Assembly (NCBI RefSeq): GCF_003340495.1
Contig: NZ_QASA01000001.1
Span: 3,224,001 to 3,288,000, forward strand
DNA from: Adhaeribacter pallidiroseus
GTDB lineage: Bacteria; Bacteroidota; Bacteroidia; Cytophagales; Hymenobacteraceae
Direction: 5' to 3'
Length of the DNA: 64,000 nucleotides
Shown one piece after another: positions 46,999 through 56,418 of this stretch. A model generated the notes under the pieces. That model was not told the DNA's origin and ran no database searches. It worked only from the letters and a program-made list of their open reading frames with translations. Position numbers and translations under genes: made by a program. Each line of letters begins with the position of its first letter. Position 1 is the first letter of the stretch.

Positions 46999-47097
46999 CA
47001 CTTAGTTCAGGGTCTTGTACAAGTTGTACCGTATTACTCCAGCGGTTAATAGCTCTTTTTACAATCACTTAGTTCAGAGTCCTTTATAAGTTGTACC
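46999..47097. repeat. Imperfect 32-bp direct repeat
   Basis: Two copies (46999-47030 and 47066-47097) start CACTTAGTTCAG and end AAGTTGTACC. They differ at a few positions inside and lie 67 bp apart in the gap before the DUF4184 gene. Confidence 0.75.
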
Positions 47098-47144
47098 CGC
47101 AACTTCTTAAATTTAATGGATTAGGCCACCGATATTTCTTGTAA

Positions 47145-47894
47145 ATGCCATTTACTTTCGCACACCCCGCTATTGTGTTGCCGGGTGTTTATTTACCCCC
47201 ACAATGGGTATCATTAACCGGATTAGTTGCCGGGAGCCTGGCTCCGGATTTCGAGTATTTTCTGCGATGGCAGGTTTTAAGCCAATACAGCCATACTCTT
47301 CCGGGAATTTTCTGGTTAGATTTACCCCTTGCTTTAGGTATAGCAATGGTTTATCATTTGTTAATAAAAAAGACTTTGCTCGAGAATTTACCTTTGTATT
47401 TAAAGGGCAAGTTATTCAAATTTAAAAATTTCAACTGGGTTACTTATTTTCAAGAACATTTCCTGGTGGTACTGCTATCAAGTTTAGCAGGAATATTATC
47501 GCATATCGGGTGGGATAGCTTTACTCACCCGCATGGTTTTATGGTAAAGCAAATTACCTTTTTATCTAACCCAATTACGGTAAATCAAATCAGCATTCCG
47601 GTATATAAGTTATTACAACACGGCAGTTCCCTGCTTGGTCTCCTGCTAATCGGATTAACTATCAACAAACTTCCGGTTCATAAAACTTTAAAAAACCCGC
47701 ATCAGGTAAGCTATTGGCTAACAGTAACTTTTTTCATTTGCCTGTTTATCGGCATGCGGTTTTTATTTGGCCTGGAGTTTAAGCAGTACGGGAACGTAGT
47801 GGTCACGGTAATTTCGGCGGGGTTGCTGAGTTTGAGTATTACCCCGTTTTTTTTAAATCAAGTTCTACCGAAAAACATTCCTGATAACTATTAA
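47145..47894 (+). CDS. DUF4184 family membrane protein
   Basis: The 249-residue protein opens with PFTFAHPAIVLP and SLAPDFEYFLRW, the typical metal-binding-like start of the family, then SHTLPGIFWLDLPLAL. At about 115-135 it has SLAGILSHIGWDSFTHPHG. About six hydrophobic helices are visible. The pattern recalls metal-dependent membrane hydrolases of the YdjM type, but the function is unknown. It converges with the hydrolase gene at 47922. Confidence 0.85.
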   Translation: MPFTFAHPAIVLPGVYLPPQWVSLTGLVAGSLAPDFEYFLRWQVLSQYSHTLPGIFWLDLPLALGIAMVYHLLIKKTLLENLPLYLKGKLFKFKNFNWVTYFQEHFLVVLLSSLAGILSHIGWDSFTHPHGFMVKQITFLSNPITVNQISIPVYKLLQHGSSLLGLLLIGLTINKLPVHKTLKNPHQVSYWLTVTFFICLFIGMRFLFGLEFKQYGNVVVTVISAGLLSLSITPFFLNQVLPKNIPDNY

Positions 47895-47921
47895 CCAAAT
47901 TCAGCACAAAGCCGTGATTTT

Positions 47922-48725
47922 TTACGAAAACATACCCGGATGGCGGCGTAAATAGGTTGCTACTTCGTGCAGCAGAAAGGTATGGCCGGTTTTTAAAATA
48001 ATAAGCTCGCTGTTGGTAATAGAACGGGCAAAAACCTGCAACCGCTGGCCCGAAATTACCTGATCGTACTCGCCTAAAAACAAGGTAAACTTTATATTTT
48101 GGCTATTCAGGAGTTTTACAATTTTCCGGATGTCAAAAGTAAGCGCCCGGAAACCAACCCAGCTTTTGTAAACCCGCAGGCGCTTTTGGGTACTATTCAT
48201 TTGCCAGGCGGCAAACTTAATTAGGCCCGGATCTACGAGCCTTTTATTATCCAGCCAATTAATAAATTTAAAAAAACGGGCGGGCCGCACCACCGTGCGT
48301 TTAAACAAACCCTGCAACCAGCCCGGATAAGTGGCCACACTGTACCAAAAACTCGTACTAATGCCATCCGGAGCCACTAACAAAACCTGGTTTATTTTTT
48401 CCGGAAAAGCTTCCAGCAGGGTAAGCGCAAATTTGCCGCCCATGCTAAAGGCCATTAAGGAAAAACGGCTGATTTGTTGTTCATCTAATAATTTTTGAAT
48501 GAGCTTAGCCAAAAACTCTTTTTGCAAAGGCGTGTCTTTTTTGTGCAGCACACTTTGCCCGTGAAAAAATAAATCGAAAGCCACTATTTTAACGTGCGGT
48601 AAAACGCCGGCAATGTTGTAAAAATGCGTATGATCTTGCCCATACCCATGAAAAGCCAGCACTACTTGCTCGCCGCTACCATAAACCTTATAATGCAAAC
48701 GCGACCGACCTTCCTGAACAAACAC
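47922..48725 (-). CDS. Alpha/beta hydrolase
   Basis: The protein has an oxyanion motif LAFHGYGQDHTHF near residue 22, nucleophile motif MAFSMGGKFAL near 88 and a late GHTF His. I place the start at GTG 48725 (about 267 residues). The frame runs on to an ATG at 48806, but the extra residues are a translation of the heptad array at 48731-48814 and do not belong to the hydrolase fold. Substrate unknown. It ends 28 bp from the converging DUF4184 gene. Confidence 0.8.
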   Translation of the reverse strand: MFVQEGRSRLHYKVYGSGEQVVLAFHGYGQDHTHFYNIAGVLPHVKIVAFDLFFHGQSVLHKKDTPLQKEFLAKLIQKLLDEQQISRFSLMAFSMGGKFALTLLEAFPEKINQVLLVAPDGISTSFWYSVATYPGWLQGLFKRTVVRPARFFKFINWLDNKRLVDPGLIKFAAWQMNSTQKRLRVYKSWVGFRALTFDIRKIVKLLNSQNIKFTLFLGEYDQVISGQRLQVFARSITNSELIILKTGHTFLLHEVATYLRRHPGMFS

Positions 48726-48730
48726 GGGAT

Positions 48731-48814
48731 ATGAGTTATGAGTTATGAATTTTGAGTTTTGTATTTTACCATTACTCGGATCCGTGGTCTGTGGACCATC
48801 GACCATGGACTACT
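48731..48814. repeat. Twelve-unit degenerate heptad array, two unit families in register
   Basis: The array runs from ATGAGTT, ATGAGTT, ATGAATT units through intermediate units to GTCTGTG, GACCATC and GACCATG units without losing the 7-bp register. It lies in the 5' leader of the alpha/beta hydrolase gene and reaches the end of the DUF502 gene (stop at 48815). Confidence 0.8.
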
Positions 48815-49357
48815 TCACAGTTTGGCTACCCCACCGGAAACAATAAACTTCATCACCTCGGAGCTGGGAAGTTCTAAATACGTTAGATTATCGCGGTGCA
48901 CAAACCATAATTCGCCCGAAAAATTATACGAATCCGGAAAGTAAACCGCTACTTTATCTTCTTGATTTATGCTGGTCAGGTTATCGTGGGTTACAAAGCC
49001 CATCCGGAACGTTTCGGGCAGGCTGTTCATCTTTACCAGCACCGGCTTGTTAAACTTTTGGTTATCGCCCACAAAGGCATTAAATAAATCTTTAATGGAA
49101 GAATAGATAATACTCACGAGAGGTACGCGGGTAAGTAAGCGCTCGGAGATAACCAGAAAAGGCCGTACTAAGAAAGAAGAGCTGATAAAACCTACCAGCG
49201 TAACCAGCACCAGCATTACCGCAATCCCTAAACCCGGAATTCCCAGGTCAAAGAAATGATCCAGCCAGGTAACAAAAGCCAGAATAATATAAATAGTAAT
49301 GCTAATGGGCGCCAGAATGAGAAACCCATTGAGGAAGTAACGAAGTAAGCGTTTCAT
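48815..49357 (-). CDS. DUF502 family membrane protein
   Basis: I start it at ATG 49357 (180 residues, MKRLLRYFLNGFLILAPISITI), since the earlier start at 49399 is a TTG and adds residues outside the family. Two membrane segments lie at about 8-28 and 45-65. The signature VPLVSIIYSSIKDLFNAF near 77 and a long soluble C-terminal part with RMGFVTHD and VAVYFPDSYNFSG fit DUF502. Function unknown. Confidence 0.88.
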   Translation of the reverse strand: MKRLLRYFLNGFLILAPISITIYIILAFVTWLDHFFDLGIPGLGIAVMLVLVTLVGFISSSFLVRPFLVISERLLTRVPLVSIIYSSIKDLFNAFVGDNQKFNKPVLVKMNSLPETFRMGFVTHDNLTSINQEDKVAVYFPDSYNFSGELWFVHRDNLTYLELPSSEVMKFIVSGGVAKL

Positions 49358-49441
49358 CGAATTAGCGGTTCGGGAAGGTAAAGCAAAAGGTTTTACCAAT
49401 AAACGTACCAGCCAGGAAACTATCTCAAAACGCGGTTCGGT

Positions 49442-50313
49442 TTACCTTAGATTTTTAATTTTTTCGGCTACCTGCTGCATGAGCCACATAGGAGTGGAAG
49501 TAGCCCCGCAAATACCCACCGAGTTTACGCCTTCAAACCAACTTATGTTTAGTTCATCGGCATTTTCCACGAAATAGCTTCGGGCATTATTCGCCTGGCA
49601 CACCGCGTAAAGAGCCTTGCCGTTGGAGCTTTTTTACCACTCACGAAAATAATAACGTCGTGCTCGGCGGCAAATTTAGTTAACTGCGGTTCGCGGTTTG
49701 ATACTTGCCGGCAAATGCTATCGTTGGCGTCGAAGTTTTCGAGGCTGCCCCCGGCTTGCGCAATTTGCTGTTCAATACTGGCTTTAATGTGGTAAAATCC
49801 TTTGGTGCTTTTGGTAGTCTGGCTAAACAAAGTTACCGGGCGGGTAAAATCAATCTTGTTTAAATCAGCCTCGGAGGTTACTACAATGGCTTCGTTTTGC
49901 GTTTGCCCGGCAATACCAATTACCTCCGCGTGGCCGTGCTGGCCGTAGATTACAATTTGGCCGTTGTAACTTTTAGTACTATCAAAAGCGTGTTTTACCC
50001 GGTTTTGCAATTTTAAAACTACCGGGCAAGAAGCATCAATTAATTCCAGGTTGTTTTCTAAAGCAATTTTGTAGGTTTCGGGCGGCTCGCCGTGGGCCCG
50101 GATTAAAACTTTGCTATCCTGCAATTCTTTTAACTGTTCCCGATCAATAATGCGCAAACCTTTGGCGTAAAGCCGCTGCACTTCCATGCTGTTATGCACG
50201 ATATCGCCCAAACAATACAATTCAGCTGATTCTTCCATTTCGTCCTCGGCCATTTGTATGGCGAATTCTACTCCAAAGCAATATCCTGAATTTTTATCGA
50301 TGGCTATAGTCAT
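49442..50313 (-). CDS. ispH: 4-hydroxy-3-methylbut-2-enyl diphosphate reductase, apparent frameshift
   Basis: IspH is the last enzyme of the non-mevalonate isoprenoid pathway. I start at ATG 50313 (MTIAIDKNSGYCFGVEF); the frame opens 69 bp earlier but with residues not seen in IspH. The frame is lost after IIFVSGKK near residue 226: the A6 run (plus strand T6, 49630-49635) lacks one base. With one A added it reads SGKKSSNGKALYAVCQ and continues to GVNSVGICGATSTPMWLMQ and a stop at 49442, about 290 residues in all. The third cluster Cys (ICGA, about 267) lies beyond the break. IspH is normally essential, so a consensus error is likely, not a real mutation. Confidence 0.85.
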
Positions 50314-50518
50314 TGTGCTTGTGTTAAATAGTTGTTCTGCCAAAATTGCGGGTATTTTGTTACATTCCTCAGCATACAACAATTAATCCATATTAATTCC
50401 AATAAGTATTGGTGCGGTATGGTTAAATTACTTGTAAATCTACCGAAATTTTAAAAAATTTTGCTTTTTAGAAGACTTCTTTACAAAAATTTAAAAATTG
50501 CTTATTTAATCAAGGGGT

Positions 50519-51223
50519 TTACTCTTTTGGCACCGAAAACTCCTGGCTGCATAATCTTTCGGCTACTTTGCGCAATACAAAATCTACCTGTTCGTCGATG
50601 GTGATGTACGAGGTGTCGAGCAAAGCTGCGTCTGGTGCCTGGATTAAAGGGCTTTCCTTGCGGGTAGAATCAATCAGGTCGCGTTTTTTTAAATTTTCCA
50701 CGATTGTATTTAAAGGTACCAATTCGTTTTTTTCGAGTAGTTCCTGTTGGCGGCGTTTGGCCCGGGTTTCTACGTCGGCCGTCATAAAAATTTTTACTTC
50801 GGCATCCGGAAATACGGCCGTACCAATGTCGCGGCCATCCATTACTACGCCCCGGCGCTTGCCCATTTTTTGCTGTTGGTGCACCAGAGCATGGCGTACC
50901 TCCGGAATAACACTCACCTCACTTACCTTATCCGAGATGTACATTTTCCGGATTTCGTCTTCTACGTTTAAACCATTTAAAAAAACTTCGTTGCGCTGGG
51001 TTTTGGGGTTGCGTTCAAACGTAATGTGAATGTGATCAAGGGCTTGTTGAATTTTTTTGGGATTTGTAAAATCAACGTAGTTCTGCAGAAAATACAAAGT
51101 TACGGCCCGGTACATGGCCCCCGTATCAATGTAGGCGTATCCCATTTCTTTGGCTACTAACTTGGCCGTGGTACTTTTTCCGCAGGAAGAATGCCCGTCG
51201 ATGGCAATAACAATTTTTTTCAT
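50519..51223 (-). CDS. cmk: Cytidylate kinase
   Basis: The 234-residue enzyme phosphorylates CMP and dCMP. It has the P-loop IDGHSSCGKSTTAK (about 8-21), the CMP-site segment YIDTGAMYRAVTLY (about 31-44), VVMDGRDIGTAVFPDAEVKIFM near 125 and the lid Arg residues TRAKRRQQEL near 153. A 52-codon lipoprotein-like gene ends 18 bp upstream on the same strand. Confidence 0.96.
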   Translation of the reverse strand: MKKIVIAIDGHSSCGKSTTAKLVAKEMGYAYIDTGAMYRAVTLYFLQNYVDFTNPKKIQQALDHIHITFERNPKTQRNEVFLNGLNVEDEIRKMYISDKVSEVSVIPEVRHALVHQQQKMGKRRGVVMDGRDIGTAVFPDAEVKIFMTADVETRAKRRQQELLEKNELVPLNTIVENLKKRDLIDSTRKESPLIQAPDAALLDTSYITIDEQVDFVLRKVAERLCSQEFSVPKE

Positions 51224-51241
51224 AAGAACCTGGTTGCGTGC

Positions 51242-51400
51242 CTAACAATCTTTCTTCGGACAAGGAAGCGATTTACCAGGCTTATGACTGCGTTTAAAGG
51301 CTTTGGTTTTTTTCTGTTGAGGCGTTTGGCGCGTACAAGCCGTTTGGGTACCGGCCAGCAAACATCCCAGAATCGCGAAACTTAAAATTATCTTTCTCAA
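51242..51400 (-). CDS. Small putative lipoprotein upstream of cmk (TTG start)
   Basis: A 52-residue frame starts at TTG 51400: [18 protein letters not shown], then [11 protein letters not shown] and a basic tail ending PCPKKDC. It has the shape of a lipoprotein signal (charged start, hydrophobic core, Cys near 15 or 23) with a short basic mature part. A -7-like TATATTTG lies at 51419-51426, 19 bp before the start, so it would open the cmk unit. No ATG is available in frame. It is below usual annotation size cutoffs. Confidence 0.5.
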   Translation of the reverse strand: MRKIILSFAILGCLLAGTQTACTRQTPQQKKTKAFKRSHKPGKSLPCPKKDC

Positions 51401-51418
51401 AGCTGCAAAAATTTCGTG

Positions 51419-51426
51419 CAAATATA
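51419..51426 (-). promoter_or_regulatory. Candidate -7 element (TATATTTG) before the small lipoprotein gene and cmk
   Basis: TATATTTG matches TAnnTTTG on the minus strand. No TTTG at the expected distance upstream was seen, so it is only half a promoter. Confidence 0.35.
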
Positions 51427-51483
51427 ACGTTAATTGTACTTACGATTCGTAGTATACGTAAATTAATCGGAACCAGCTTAACT

Positions 51484-53133
51484 ATGTCATACCGGGAGTT
51501 TAAAGTCAGCGGCCAAATTGTAGACGTCATTCATAAACAGATTTTCAGCGGCACTATTGTGGTAATTAACGGCAAAATCGCCCACGTTACCCCGGAACCC
51601 GTCGCAAGTCAGCAGTACATTTTACCCGGTTTTATTGATGCGCACGTGCACATCGAAAGCTCCATGCTGGTACCCAGCGAGTTTGCCCGCCTGGCGGTGC
51701 CGCACGGTACGGTAGCTACGGTGTCAGACCCGCACGAAATTGCGAATGTACTGGGCCTAGCCGGGGTGGAATACATGATTGAAAACGGGCAGAAGGTACC
51801 GTTTAAATTTTACTTTGGCGCTCCCTCCTGCGTACCCGCCACTATCTTTGAAACGGCAGGAGCCGAAGTTACCCCCGAAGATATTGAAGATTTATTTCAG
51901 CGCCCGGAAGTTAAATACCTGGCCGAAATGATGAACTGGCCCGGCGTGTTAAACCAGGACCCGCTGGTAATGCAAAAAATTACCCTGGCTCAAAAATTTG
52001 GTCGACCAATTGACGGACACGCGCCCGGGCTGCGGGCCGAACAAGCCCGACAATATGCGGCTGCCGGCATCAGCACCGACCACGAATGTTTTACCGCCGA
52101 AGAAGCCCGCGATAAACTAGCTGCCGGCATGAAAATTTTGATCCGGGAAGGCAGCGCCGCCAAAAACTTTGAAGCCTTGATAGACTTATTGCCCGAGTTC
52201 CCCGGCGAGATCATGTTCTGCTCCGACGACAAACACCCGAATGATTTGGTTGAAGGACATATTAACCAGTTAGTAAAAAGAGCTTTAACCCGCGGTATCG
52301 ATGTATTTGATGTACTACAGGCGGCTTGCGTGAACCCGGTTCGCCACTATGGTCTGGAAGTAGGCTTACTGCGCGAAAATGATCCGGCCGATTTCATTAT
52401 TCTGGATACGCTTGCCCCGGATTTTAAAGTTCTGGAAACGTTTATAGCGGGCCAACAAGTAGCCGAACGTGGCGTTACCTTACTGGAGTACCGCGCCAGC
52501 GTCTCCCCCAACAATTTTAATACGCACGCAAAATCGCCCACCGATTTTCATTTTACCATGCCTGGTCCGGGTTTGCTAAACGTAATAGAAGCCCACGATG
52601 GACAGTTAATAACCAAACGCATTACGGCTCCGGCTTTGCTGACCCAAGAGAACAATGCCATTGCCGACGTAGCCAACGATATTTTAAAAATTGCGGTGGT
52701 AAACCGCTACCACAACGAGCCACCCGCCATTGGTTTTATTAAAAATTTTAATTTAAAAAGCGGCGCTATTGCTTCTTCGGTGGCGCACGACTCGCATAAT
52801 ATTATAGTAGTGGGTACCGACGACGTAAGTATTTGCAAAGCCGTAAACTTATTAATTGAGGTGCAAGGCGGTATTGTGGCGGTAAACGGCGGTGATATAA
52901 AATTACTTCCGTTGCCGGTAGCCGGTATTATGTCCGCGGATAACGGGTACGAAGTGGCGCTGGCTTACTCTGATCTGGATGCCATGAGCAAAGCCATGGG
53001 CAGTACCTTGAAGTCGCCATTTATGACTTTATCGTTTATGGCCCTATTGGTTATTCCGGAACTAAAATTAAGCGATCAAGGCTTGTTCGACGGCAATAAT
53101 TTTACATTTACCCCGGTGGTGATCCCACAGTAA
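51484..53133 (+). CDS. ade: Adenine deaminase
   Basis: The 549-residue amidohydrolase turns adenine into hypoxanthine in purine salvage. It shows the metal-binding [15 protein letters not shown] (about 48-62), [19 protein letters not shown] near 76-94, DGHAPGL near 178, [12 protein letters not shown] near 198 and [16 protein letters not shown] near 248, followed by the C-terminal ade domain with [15 protein letters not shown]. All expected blocks are present and length is normal. It is divergent from cmk. Confidence 0.95.
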   Translation: MSYREFKVSGQIVDVIHKQIFSGTIVVINGKIAHVTPEPVASQQYILPGFIDAHVHIESSMLVPSEFARLAVPHGTVATVSDPHEIANVLGLAGVEYMIENGQKVPFKFYFGAPSCVPATIFETAGAEVTPEDIEDLFQRPEVKYLAEMMNWPGVLNQDPLVMQKITLAQKFGRPIDGHAPGLRAEQARQYAAAGISTDHECFTAEEARDKLAAGMKILIREGSAAKNFEALIDLLPEFPGEIMFCSDDKHPNDLVEGHINQLVKRALTRGIDVFDVLQAACVNPVRHYGLEVGLLRENDPADFIILDTLAPDFKVLETFIAGQQVAERGVTLLEYRASVSPNNFNTHAKSPTDFHFTMPGPGLLNVIEAHDGQLITKRITAPALLTQENNAIADVANDILKIAVVNRYHNEPPAIGFIKNFNLKSGAIASSVAHDSHNIIVVGTDDVSICKAVNLLIEVQGGIVAVNGGDIKLLPLPVAGIMSADNGYEVALAYSDLDAMSKAMGSTLKSPFMTLSFMALLVIPELKLSDQGLFDGNNFTFTPVVIPQ

Positions 53134-53313
53134 GCACCCGGACCTTACAGCTAATTACTTTTTAATCTCTCAGCAAATTCAAGTTTAGGGTTATTGGCAA
53201 TAATTTTGTAAATTCTGAATCTAACAAGGATATATAAAATTTTACCTTTTCATTTTTCACCGGTCTAGCGTGCGTTCAACGTAGCTGATCAACCCCGGTA
53301 AATAGTTGCGCCA

Positions 53314-54180
53314 ATGGATTTTCTAATTACACCGTTGCTCTTGGTTTTCGCAGGTTTATTGGTAAGTGCTTTTGGTACGCTGGTTGGCTTTGGCGGCGGG
53401 GTGTTTATGGTTCCGCTTTTAATTATTTTTTTTGGATACCCGATTGAGCAAGCCATTGGTAGCTCCATGTCGGCGATGGTACCGGCGGCTTTAATTGCGT
53501 CTTTTTTTAACTACCGCGAAAAAAATATTGATTACCTGGTAGCTTCGCTTATTCAGTTTCCGGCCATGGGCGGTACGGTGCTGGGGGCATTTCTGGTTAC
53601 TTTTCTGCCGGTTTTAGAATTGCAGTTTACCTTTGCCTTTTTTGTAATTGTAGTGGGATTTTATTTACTAGGCACTCCTCAAAATCCGCCTAAATCATTA
53701 CGCCATACCGGCATGATGTACCAATTAAGCCACTTGCCTACTTCTTTTATCCGGAAAAATCACCAGAAGCATTTGGCTTATCGCTTAAACGGCAGTTTAG
53801 TGGTATTTTTTGGCTTTTTAACCGGCACCATTGCGGGCTTGTTTGGCATTGGGGGCGGATTTCTGCAAACACCTGCCATGATCAAAATCTTCCGGATGCC
53901 GGTTAAAATTGCGACTTCTACCTCGTTGTTTATTTTACTGATTACCAGCATTACCGGGTTTACCACGCATTACTGGTTAGGGCACGTTATCTGGGATAAA
54001 AGCTTACCGCTCATGCTGGGTTTTGCATTGGGTGCCACGCTCGGCCAATCTTCAAAAAAAATGGAATCCCGTTTACCCCGCATGGATTATCTAATCGGGA
54101 TGGGTTTATTTCTGGCCGGCATGACTTTGATTATCAATATCATTATGAAAGCCGGGGTACTTTTTAAAATTTCGTTCTGA
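53314..54180 (+). CDS. Sulfite exporter TauE/SafE family membrane protein
   Basis: The 288-residue protein has about eight hydrophobic segments and the family's paired motifs: GFGGGVFMVPLLIIFFGYPIEQAIGSSM near 25-52 and GLFGIGGGFLQTPAMIKIFRMPVKIATSTSLF near 168-200. The family exports sulfite or related organosulfur anions. The cys cluster starts about 1.3 kb away but is not in the same unit. A -7-like TAATTTTG lies at 53201-53208. Confidence 0.9.
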   Translation: MDFLITPLLLVFAGLLVSAFGTLVGFGGGVFMVPLLIIFFGYPIEQAIGSSMSAMVPAALIASFFNYREKNIDYLVASLIQFPAMGGTVLGAFLVTFLPVLELQFTFAFFVIVVGFYLLGTPQNPPKSLRHTGMMYQLSHLPTSFIRKNHQKHLAYRLNGSLVVFFGFLTGTIAGLFGIGGGFLQTPAMIKIFRMPVKIATSTSLFILLITSITGFTTHYWLGHVIWDKSLPLMLGFALGATLGQSSKKMESRLPRMDYLIGMGLFLAGMTLIINIIMKAGVLFKISF

Positions 54181-54190
54181 GTTTTTAAAT

Positions 54191-55123
54191 CTACTTTTTT
54201 TGCAGAGCCGGAGTTGGTATTACCGAACCAGAAGTAACTCGCTCCTTTTTAGCGTTAGCCTGAAGAATTAAAATAACCGCTGGTAAAATAAGCAAACCAG
54301 CAAATAACATTTGCATGGTTACCGGTTCGTTCGCAAAAAACCAACCCAGCAATACGGCTACTAACGGGTTTACAAAAGCATAAGTAGCCACGCGGCTCGG
54401 TGGGGCTACCCGAATAAGCCAGCTGTATGACGAAAAACCGATTAACGAACCAAACACCACCAGGTAGCAAAACGCCAGAATGGATTTCGTGGAAAAAGCC
54501 GCAAAGTTTAAATCGGTGTACTCGCCTATTAAAAAACCAACGATTACCTGCAATACGCCCCCCGTAAGCATTTGCACTGCCGAAGACATAATAGGAGCTG
54601 CCACGTTTTTACCCCGGGCCGCGTACAATGAACCAAAAGCCCAGGATACGGTACCCACCACAATGATCAACATACTTAATACATCCATGTTGCCCTGCCC
54701 TAATAAGTTATCGGGCCCGATTAACACCAGAACACCCGCTAAACCTAAAATTAAGCCCAAAACAGTTCTAATATCCGGTTTGGGTTTCCCGAAAAATAAA
54801 TACCCTAGCAAAGTAATCCATAAGGGCACCGTAGCAATTAACAAAGCCGCCATACTCGAGGGCACCGCTTGTTCGGCCCAGGCTACTCCCCCATTACCAA
54901 TTAATACCAGCAAAACCCCGATAATTGCGCTGCTTTTAAATTGCCGGGCAGTGGGCCGAGCGACACCTTGGAGGCGGGCATACAAAAATAAAATTAAACC
55001 CGCCAGTAAAAACCGGAATCCCGACATAAACAAAGGCGGCATGGTTTCAATGGTAAACCGGATGCCGAGGAAGGTAGATCCCCAGATAAGGTAAATAGCC
55101 GCAAAAGCCAGGTAAATTTTCAA
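54191..55123 (-). CDS. EamA-family (DMT) transporter
   Basis: The 310-residue protein has ten predicted membrane helices in two EamA halves, including IYLIWGSTFLGIRFTIETMPPLFMSGFRFLLAG near the start, and VGTVSWAFGSLYA and SWLIRVAPPSRVATYAFVNPLVAVLLGWFF in the second half. These are the usual DMT signatures. Transports an unknown metabolite. It converges on the TauE/SafE gene with only 10 bp between. Confidence 0.9.
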   Translation of the reverse strand: MKIYLAFAAIYLIWGSTFLGIRFTIETMPPLFMSGFRFLLAGLILFLYARLQGVARPTARQFKSSAIIGVLLVLIGNGGVAWAEQAVPSSMAALLIATVPLWITLLGYLFFGKPKPDIRTVLGLILGLAGVLVLIGPDNLLGQGNMDVLSMLIIVVGTVSWAFGSLYAARGKNVAAPIMSSAVQMLTGGVLQVIVGFLIGEYTDLNFAAFSTKSILAFCYLVVFGSLIGFSSYSWLIRVAPPSRVATYAFVNPLVAVLLGWFFANEPVTMQMLFAGLLILPAVILILQANAKKERVTSGSVIPTPALQKK

Positions 55124-55426
55124 ACGCGAGGGGGTACAGGAGAACTCATAACAAGAAAGAATTATTAGATTGACTAGAACATATGTTTACTAACAGAAGC
55201 AGCTCTGGGAATTAAAGAAATTGCGTTGCAAACCGGGAGCAAAGGGCACCAAATAAAATTAAAACTACAATCCCCGAATGTAGGGATTTTCTTCAGGAAG
55301 AAGGAAGCCGGAGAATAAAGTCTGAAAATTTAGAAAAATGACAATTTGCCCTGCTGAAAAATTAGTAATAGTGAGATTTATCCATTAAAAGCCATTTTCT
55401 ATGAATAATGGATAGCTTTTAAACTA
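55124..55426. other. Intergenic region, no gene seen
   Basis: About 300 bp between the EamA gene start and the terminator of the cys operon. It is AT-rich, without ORF or clear promoter. Confidence 0.5.
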
Positions 55427-55455
55427 AAAATGCTGCCCGGAAAAGGCAGCATTTT
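55427..55455 (-). terminator. Terminator of the cys operon
   Basis: An 11-bp perfect stem (AAAATGCTGCC with GGCAGCATTTT) with a 7-nt loop. On the minus strand it is followed by a T-rich stretch. It lies just after the epimerase gene, the last gene of the operon. Confidence 0.82.
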
Positions 55456-55476
55456 AAATACTTACTTTTCTTTATT

Positions 55477-56415
55477 TTATTTATAAAAACCGCTGGGCAC
55501 GAATGCAAAATGGTGGCTAAACGCAATTAACTCTTCCGCAATGGTTTTGGGCCGGTACGTGGAAATCGCTTCCAGGCGGCTATCCGGATTTAAAAATAAG
55601 GTTCGCGATTTCCGGTCCTGTAAGATAAACAGCATCTCCAGGTCCGGGTAAATTTCCTTCATGGTATCGGCCAGTTCATTCACGCTCAAGTTTTTATCTA
55701 CCAGGTTATAAGTACCCGATGCTAATTCATGGGTAAGTATGTTGGCTAAATCCTGACTTACTTTTTGAATATGCACGAAGGCCCGTTGTTGTTTGCCACT
55801 CCCTTGCACCGTAATGCGGTTGGTATAATGCGCATCAAACATAAACTTATTAATCACCGAATCGAAGCGCAGACTACGGCTGTAACCATACACGTTACCG
55901 CACCGGATAATGTAGGTTTGCAAGCGGTCCGATAAACGAGCTATCATTTTTTCGCCGTTGTGTTTCGATAAACCATAATACGTACGCGGTTGCGGCTCGG
56001 TATTTTCGTCCATGGGCACACTCGCATCGCCGTACACCGAGGCCGAGCTCAAGTAAATCACTTTTTTTACTGGGCTTTGCTCTAAAGCATAACTTAATTC
56101 GGCGGTGCCCCAATGGTTTACCTGTTCAAACAAATGCGGGTCGTCGTTCGAGAAGGTAGTCAGTACTTTGGCCGCTAAATGGTAAACTACATCTACCTCG
56201 TTAATGACCTTGCGCAGTTTGTACGAATCCAGAATATCGCCCATGATAAACCGCACCCGGTGGTCGGGCAAATGGTTGCGACCGATAAATAAATTAAAAT
56301 TTTTGCGGCTTAAGTTATCGTAGATAATTACTTCTTGTACTTCCGGGTTTTTTAAAAGTTCGTGCGTTAATTCGGTGCCGATGTAGCCGGCACCGCCAGT
56401 AAGGAGTATTTTCAT
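55477..56415 (-). CDS. NAD-dependent epimerase/dehydratase (extended SDR)
   Basis: The 312-residue extended short-chain dehydrogenase has GGAGYIG (7-13), the VYHLAAK block near 77, the catalytic Ser region SSASVYGD near 123 and the YGLSK active-site Tyr-Lys near 148, so it should be active. The family acts mostly on nucleotide sugars. It lies 3 bp after the APS/PAPS reductase gene and before the operon terminator, so it is co-transcribed with cysteine genes although nothing in its sequence points to sulfur. It may be a passenger or have an unrecognised role. Confidence 0.88.
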   Translation of the reverse strand: MKILLTGGAGYIGTELTHELLKNPEVQEVIIYDNLSRKNFNLFIGRNHLPDHRVRFIMGDILDSYKLRKVINEVDVVYHLAAKVLTTFSNDDPHLFEQVNHWGTAELSYALEQSPVKKVIYLSSASVYGDASVPMDENTEPQPRTYYGLSKHNGEKMIARLSDRLQTYIIRCGNVYGYSRSLRFDSVINKFMFDAHYTNRITVQGSGKQQRAFVHIQKVSQDLANILTHELASGTYNLVDKNLSVNELADTMKEIYPDLEMLFILQDRKSRTLFLNPDSRLEAISTYRPKTIAEELIAFSHHFAFVPSGFYK

Positions 56416-56418
56416 GTT

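Noticed and set aside
49630-49635. Programmed frameshift in ispH
   Set aside because: IspH is not known to use recoding, and the A6 run with one missing base is typical of a consensus error.
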